64,000 nucleotides of DNA from Eutrigla gurnardus (lineage: Eukaryota; Chordata; Actinopteri; Perciformes; Triglidae), in contig OY741284.1 in assembly GCA_963514095.1 (NCBI GenBank), positions 7,916,016-7,980,015 on the forward strand, given 5' to 3'. A model generated the notes under the pieces. The model was not told the origin of the DNA. It saw only the letters and a list, made by a program, of their open reading frames with translations, and searched no databases. The position numbers and the translations under genes were made by a program. How positions within the stretch are numbered: position 1 is the stretch's first letter; every line of letters begins with the position of its first letter. Below, one piece after another: positions 57,926-64,000 of this stretch.

Positions 57926-59679
57926 TCATCTAAAAGTGAAACCCTGACTGCTGTAGCTTAGAGGTCACATAGAGAACAACACTAATGGGATGCTGCATTT
58001 GTCACAAAGAGTCCAAAATCTATCAAGCTCGTCTCAAACTCCAAAATAAAGACAAGCAAAACAAATCCAAACTTTTGGTTAATGGCCACTAAATCTGAAA
58101 TGCACCAGCCAGTCGTGACATTCCCCTGGTCTCCTCTGCCAGACCACCAGCTTTGCTCACAGTCCATTTCTCCGCAGATGGACGAGAACAAAAAGATTAA
58201 ATACGCCTGAACTACATTAACACGCCAATTACCGCCTGATCACCCTGCTGCTCCACCACGACGCTCTCCCAGCACCGCCGCTTCCCCAAACACAGTTTGG
58301 ATTCGCAAACTCACTCAGGAATTCGGAGCCGCACGCCGGCGACGTTAAGACTCTGGCAAACAAGCGGCCGGGGAGGAGAGGCGGGCTGTCGCTCAGGAGG
58401 ACTTCAAACCTCTGTGTATTTACAGATTTTGCTCAATCGATATAAAGAGAAATCCTTCAGCACTAAATATTAATAATAATAATGAATAATAATTGTTCGG
58501 CCATTTGCCAAGAAAGTCAAACCTCAGATTTGGTGCTTTTTTCTGTTGTATTGCTGATCGGACAAAACGAGCAATTTGAAGACATCATTGTTGGTTCTGG
58601 GAAGTATTTTCTAATATTTTACACACACACACACAATCAATTGATAGCAAACGAAATACGCGGCAAACAAATCCATAATGTCAAAATATTTGAGCGAAGA
58701 TCATAAATCAATTCTGAAAAGCTGTCATGTGAATACAGCTGATCTTAGCACACATCATGATTGAGAATCTGTTCACCATCTGTCCTTCAGCAGCCAAGGA
58801 CGGCTCCTCCAGACTCACTCCAGAGAGAGTGACAGTACCGTGTTTCATAACTACAGCAGTGCAACATCCTTAAAGACCTTATAGAGCCATAAATCATCTG
58901 CACACAAACACTATGAACATCCTCAAATGACTCCTGATTCACACTTTTATGAGTGAAGCCTCAAAAGAGCAGCGTCGGCAGAGGAACACGGTCATGCTTG
59001 TCTCAGGTCCCTATAGGAGCTGAACTCTGCTGGGACAGCCAATCAGTCTGCGGCGATCAGGATCCGATCTGGATCTGTCGGCCCCTTTAAACCATTTCCA
59101 CATGCATGGCTGCAGGCTGCTGTTGCAGCTTTCCGATCGGAGCGACGCGAAGCTGCGAAAGCAGTTACGCAAATGTGGAAAAGCCCGGAGCGCTCGTTAA
59201 TGTTTCTGGCCTCATATCTTGAGATCATATCATCCCATCTGTGTTCTCACGATCATGATTTAATTACCTCATAATGAATTGACGTTATGTAAGGCTCATG
59301 CCAGTTCATTAGATACACGAGTACGAGCTCATCCGATCCGATCCAGCAGCCCTGCTGTCCGTCTGATGTCTGCGGACTGGAAACAAACATTCAGGGGGTA
59401 AGGGATGGAAACTAGTTTTATTTTGGTTGGAAAACTTCCACCTGGTATCATGATGCTGTTAACTGGTCAAACGATTATATTATGCCACACAGAAAGCAGG
59501 CCTGACATCGCTAAGAGCAATAAAAAACTCTAATTGTGTAACCGGTCCACAAAAGTCAAGAAGCCGAAGGTTACAGGGCAGATGTCGGGACAGATGTGTC
59601 TATTATAGGGAAAGGACTGCAGAGTTAACGACTACATTATCTACAGCAGGAAGATCAGGTCAACTGTTACGACCTGGCC

Positions 59680-59693
59680 GTTACCATGGCAAC
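59680..59693. promoter_or_regulatory. RFX X-box-like palindrome
   Basis: GTTACCATGGCAAC fits the X-box pattern GTNRCC, a 0-3 base spacer, RGYAAC exactly. A second perfect match, GTTACCCTGGCAAC, lies at 193-206 in the acss3 intron. Confidence 0.3.
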
Positions 59694-61607
59694 AGGAGAT
59701 GTGGGCTAGGAAGTGTTGGCGTGGTAACCAAGTCATCTTGGTTCAGATCAGAGTTGGCCTACTCAATGGAATATAGACAGAGAGAAGGAGATGGGGATAT
59801 CACAATGACATTCAACCTCAGAAACAGAATTTATGTATTTGAACCTATGCATATAAGCCACGCCCATTTACAACTTGATTGATTTTTGGTCATTTTGAAT
59901 TGTGTCTTGGAGTTTTTTAGACTCCCAAACACGTTTTGCTATAGCTGACCCTCATTTTGTCAATCATATGCTGTGAGAAGGGGTAGAACAGACATTCTAT
60001 ACTCAAGAAGAAGTCCTGATACTGTTCAAAAAGACTCTGGTAAAGGTATTTATATATTATATTTGCTAAATATCCAGTGTCTTATTGTACTTTTGTTGCT
60101 ATAATGATCCTGTTCCCCCACAGCGATCATAACACTTTCATTCGGTGTTAAATCCTCTTGGAAACAATCTGAAAAGGGTCTCATTATAAAACATAACACT
60201 TGCCTCGCTGCGTTTTCTAACCGTGGTTTGTGCAGTAGGTCAGGCACGAAAAAGATGCTTAGAGCTCCTAAATCTTCCTCCCAGAGGAGGGTAGCTCATC
60301 ACAGTCGCCTCCTCCAAAGAGAAAGCCCTTCTGCAAATTGCATCATTTGCTTAAATGCTTGTGAGACCCAACGATCCCCTGCTACAGTGCTTCCACGGCG
60401 CCGGCAAGGTTCCACTTCCTCAGTAACAGTCTGCATGCTCTCTCTGGAGCTCTCATTTGAAGCAGAGCAATCCTTTCTCTTAAAGCGGAGCCTGTGAACC
60501 TCCCGGTGAGGAAGCACAGCCTCTTCTAAATGTCTGGTGTGAACTAGTGGAATTACTTTTCCATCGCACAGAAAGAAGAGGTGCAAGATTCCCAAGTAAT
60601 TCATAAAGAAACTGGATGTTGGTATTTGTGAAACCGGGAGCTCATGCTGTTTCTGAGAAATGACGTTCACATACAATTAATATTCATAATTATATTTCAA
60701 GGGAACCATATTAAAAAAACGATTGTTTTGTGAACCTTGAACATCGGTCTCCTGGGTGAAAGTCCTTTCTTTGTTTCATCCGTCCTGCCTTCCAGAACGT
60801 CCGACTATGATTGGAAACATTTTACATTTTTGAAATGTCAAAAACAAACTTGAAACATAATTGACAATGCTGTTACATTGTATGGCAACTTAATTTAATA
60901 TAAACACACGGTGAGGCTTTGAGGAAGGTAGTGCTCAAACAGGCAGCCGAAAAGACAAGATAAAGCTCTAAAAAGTAACTTGTTGATGACTTTCAAACGA
61001 CCTTTGCAAATAATAAATCATCTGAGTAAGAAAGGCAATAGCTGTGTTTCTAGCTAAGCATGTTGACATGAACGAGTTTGACAATTTGGGGAAATATTCT
61101 CATATTTGCTTTCTGACTTGACCAAATCACAAAGATACAAGGAGGCAGTAAAAAGATCAAACCTGATGAAACCACCTCATCATGACTGAAATCAGCCCCG
61201 TCGTCACAAGTGTTACAGTCTTTATGGTTTGTTATAGTTGATGTCATTAACAGACAGACAGCATGGTAAATATATTCTGACAAAAAAAATTCTGTTCGGA
61301 TTTATCAAATTCTAACAAAGGGTATTTTTCTTACAACATCAAAGTCAACACCTTTTGCGGTTGTGTGTTTTCTGTCCACAAACATCAATATCAAAACGCA
61401 ATACGAGGTGTAACTTACACTCAACCACAGTTGCTCAGTGAATCCTGCCCACACTGAATTATTCACAACACGGCAAATGAAGGTTTGTTTCCGTGCCGTG
61501 ATATTTATATTTGCTCCATCTCTCAAGGAAAACACAACCTGGTGAATTTGTATTCCCATTACGCTGCCAGCAGGCGCTGCTCTCATAAATAACCTGGAAA
61601 TGGGAAG

Positions 61608-61610
<3 letters not shown>

Positions 61611-61640
<30 letters not shown>
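61611..61640. repeat. (AG)n microsatellite
   Basis: Fifteen AG units in the ppfia2 5' intron. Confidence 0.95.
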
Positions 61641-61644
<4 letters not shown>

Positions 61645-61775
61645 TGGATGCACTGTGGTTAAAACACAACTCCCTGAGCACGGAGAGGAGAAGAGTCCAT
61701 GCGTATAAATAAAAAAGGTGAGGAGGTGCATGCTGGGGATCGCGTGCCAGAGACTTTCACCTCGGCAGTGGCTGA

Positions 61776-61811
61776 AGTACAGTACACAGTACAGTACACA
61801 GTACAGTACAC
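61776..61811. repeat. 12-bp tandem repeat, three copies
   Basis: Three perfect copies of AGTACAGTACAC, followed by a short ACAC tail. Confidence 0.95.
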
Positions 61812-62200
61812 ATACACACATACAGTGTAGGGGGCCCCGGGGACGCTGGAGAACTCCCTCGGGGGGAAGCGATGAGAGCAGCGCTGACATACCAGCAGCG
61901 TCTCCCAACAGAAGCAGAGCAGCGCTTTGCGATCGGAAGGACGCTCTCTTTCAAAGCGTTACCCGACGTCGTTTCATCAGTGGCCGGTTTTGATGAAACG
62001 TTATATTTTGTTTTATTGTCCATTCAAACAGCTGGGAAGTATAACATTCCACTCGGATGGGCCGAGGTTTTGCTCCGAGCATCAGTCCAGCACTGTTTTA
62101 CCCATGACCTGCTGGACCATTACCCTCCCCACCTCCCTCTCTTCTCCCCACATCTCATCACCTGGGCAAACTGCCGAGCACTGCAATCTGTCAGGTAGCA

Positions 62201-62227
62201 TGTGTGTGTGTGTGTGTGTGTGTGTGT
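62201..62227. repeat. (TG)n microsatellite
   Basis: About 13 TG units in the ppfia2 5' intron. Confidence 0.95.
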
Positions 62228-63047
62228 CTGCCTCGAAGGTAAAATCTAAATGAGATGGTGGACAAGGCTTTCTCCCTGAGTGGGCTGACTGTCAGCGAAA
62301 ATTATAGCTTTCTTAAAAAAAAGAATTGGAGTTGAGTTTCTGCAGGGGAGCCACGCTTCCAGACTTAAAAATGAAGCCTGCCGATTGTGCATCACTCTGA
62401 TGGCGTGATTGACGGCATGCTGCTTCACCAGGTGAAACACAGAGAGCAGCTCGAAAGGGATGGATGATTACCAATGTCACCTGAAGCCCGAAGCAGATTG
62501 TCAGAAGCCTAAAAAGTAGGTGTGACATTAAAAATGAGTCGGAAAGAGCACACGATTTAACCTTCAGACATTAATAAGACAGAAGCTTTGAAAAAACAAA
62601 GAAAAGAGCTCTTTCTGAATGCAACGTGACTTTAATTCCTCTTTTCATACTCTATGCCTGCTGCTCATTATCGGGTACTTTCCCCAAACAGAAGCCTTAC
62701 TGTGATTTTTGTGATTTTTTTCAATCACTCCATCAGAGTCTCAGAGAGCTCTTCTGTACTGTAGCTCTTTAATATTTGATCAACTGTGTTATATTTACAG
62801 TGTGAGACCAAAGGGAGGACAGGGCAGGACATAGGGAGGGGTCATGAATTAATGATGAGATCGAGCCTCCTGCTATTAATATGAACGCTGCATTCATGTC
62901 TACACATGCAAGAGGGTGACGCTGCACTAAGGTGGACTAATGTAACTGTGATCACATTTCAGCATTCAAATTAGAGAAATTAAAAGCTACAGGCTGTGAA
63001 ACTAACTCAACTAACTCAATGTCTTTTCTTTTTGTCCCATGCAGCAT

Positions 63048-63582
63048 CACTAGAAAAAAAGACTGATTGGAGACCTAATGAAGGCCCCTGAGTGGCTTCT
63101 ATGAAACCCTTAGAATATAAAAGGGCTCTCGTATAAGCCCATAGGTGGGTTCTGGGTAGAACAGGTACAAACACTTTAAAAACATGCCGTGCAAAAAGCG
63201 TAGGACGAACAAGCTGATCGGCCTGTGGGGCGGGGCACGGCCGATCCAAAAAGCCCATCCTGATAATATCAACTTTACGTCTGCATTCACCGTTGTCCTT
63301 TCTTACCACATCTACCGGCGTCAAAACAGGAAGGAATTGGTTAAGTAGCAAAGCCCGCCACTTGGTGTGATCGGACCCTTACACCACAGAAGGGGTCTCT
63401 GCAGAACTTCTCCTCGGGGGTTCCGAGTGGAAAACTTTCACAGCTGGACCGAGGTGTAACCATTTATGATGGGTTCTAGGTCGAACACTCTGAAAGGTTT
63501 AGAAAAAGGTTTTACTAGGAATCAAAAAACGCTGCTCCTACGAGAGCCCTATATGGTTCTAGCACCTTCTTTTCTAAGAGTG
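63048..63582. mobile_element. possible MITE with short inverted ends
   Basis: The left end CACTAGAAAAAAAGACTG and the reverse of the right end CACTCTTAGAAAAGAAGGTG are similar. The interior has repeated GGTTCTA/AGAACC-type words in both orientations, as in a dispersed fish element with TTTTCTAAGAGTG ends that I recall. No clear target duplication was found. Confidence 0.4.
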
Positions 63583-64000
63583 TGGGGAGCAAGGTGTTTC
63601 CACACCGGCAGGATCCTCGGCCTACATCTTGCTGATAAAGAAGGATCGGAGACTCGAGATGGGACACCGAGGAGCCACAGGGAGTTTCAGCTCAGCCAGC
63701 AGGCTCATTTCCTCAGCTTTAAATATTCTAGAAGCCTGTCGGTGCTGAGCGAGCGTCTCCTCTCCTTCACGGCGACACGCCGGTGAGTTGAAGGTTGGCC
63801 GACAAGTGTTACAACAGCCGCCAGCGAGCTTCCATCAGTGAAGCCGCTTTCATCTGCGTCAGACTAACACGGAGGACGCCAATCCGCTCTACTCACAACT
63901 GAACTATTGCCATTTCCTAGATGTGAGATACATGAATATTCCAGTGTTTGTGGGCTCACTCGTCCTTTTATTCTCTGAAGAGAAAGTGGCAGGTTGTAAA

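Larger units (their letters stand above)
55144..64000 (-). other. ppfia2 5' intron (partial)
   Basis: At least 8.8 kb without a recognised exon; I looked for the expected SLQRQL-type exon on the - strand and did not find it. It holds a hAT element (55759-56605), a polypurine tract (57405-57925), (AG)n (61611-61640), a 12-bp tandem repeat (61776-61811), (TG)n (62201-62227) and a possible MITE (63048-63582). Confidence 0.65.

Noticed and set aside
61459..61908. 149-codon open frame on the - strand (MGDAAGMSALL...)
   Set aside because: It contains VLYCVLY and SLSLSL strings from tandem repeats and shows no similarity to the missing N-terminal liprin sequence.

Overview
The window is vertebrate nuclear DNA, and its texture points to a teleost fish. 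Short exons are split by GT-AG introns, there are long (GT)n runs, and two hAT transposons and several dispersed repeats of a kind I recall from ray-finned fish lie in the introns. I see no bacterial, organellar or viral gene and no tRNA, rRNA or CRISPR array.

Two protein genes converge. On the + strand, bases 1-12207 hold the 3' end of acss3 (acyl-CoA synthetase short-chain family member 3, an AMP-forming propionyl/acetyl-CoA synthetase). Seven exons (5200-12207) join in frame and encode about the last 240 residues, including the lid domain and its catalytic lysine. On the - strand, 55143 down to 15683 holds 28 coding exons of ppfia2 (liprin-alpha-2, a presynaptic active-zone scaffold). They join in frame into about 1155 residues: most of the coiled-coil half, the central linker, three SAM domains and the PDZ-binding tail VRTYSC. 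The first ~100 residues and the promoter lie beyond 64000. As I recall, acss3 and ppfia2 are also convergent neighbours in human 12q21, which supports the paralogue call.

Layout: 1-5199, acss3 intron with microsatellites; 5200-7183, six acss3 exons; 7184-12123, one intron filled by a ~4.4 kb satellite of about 26 monomers of ~170-183 bp with higher-order periodicity; 12124-12207, last acss3 exon; 12208-15682, 3' UTRs and intergenic DNA with a possible alternative last exon of ppfia2; 15683-23987, C-terminal SAM exons of ppfia2; 27302-33445, linker exons; 33446-36405, intron with a promoter-like cluster; 36406-55143, coiled-coil exons; 55144-64000, 5' intron of ppfia2. Two internally deleted hAT elements with perfect 8-bp target-site duplications sit in ppfia2 introns (39925-40807 and 55759-56605).

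The most interesting points are the higher-order satellite inside the acss3 intron, ending about 65 bp before the last exon; a splice donor buried in the last ppfia2 exon that could swap the PDZ ligand for a different tail; a GC-AG intron between the SAM2 and SAM3 exons; and a CCAAT/E-box cluster that could drive an N-terminally short liprin. Exon edges were set by hand from splice consensus, reading phase and recalled vertebrate proteins; no alignment was run.
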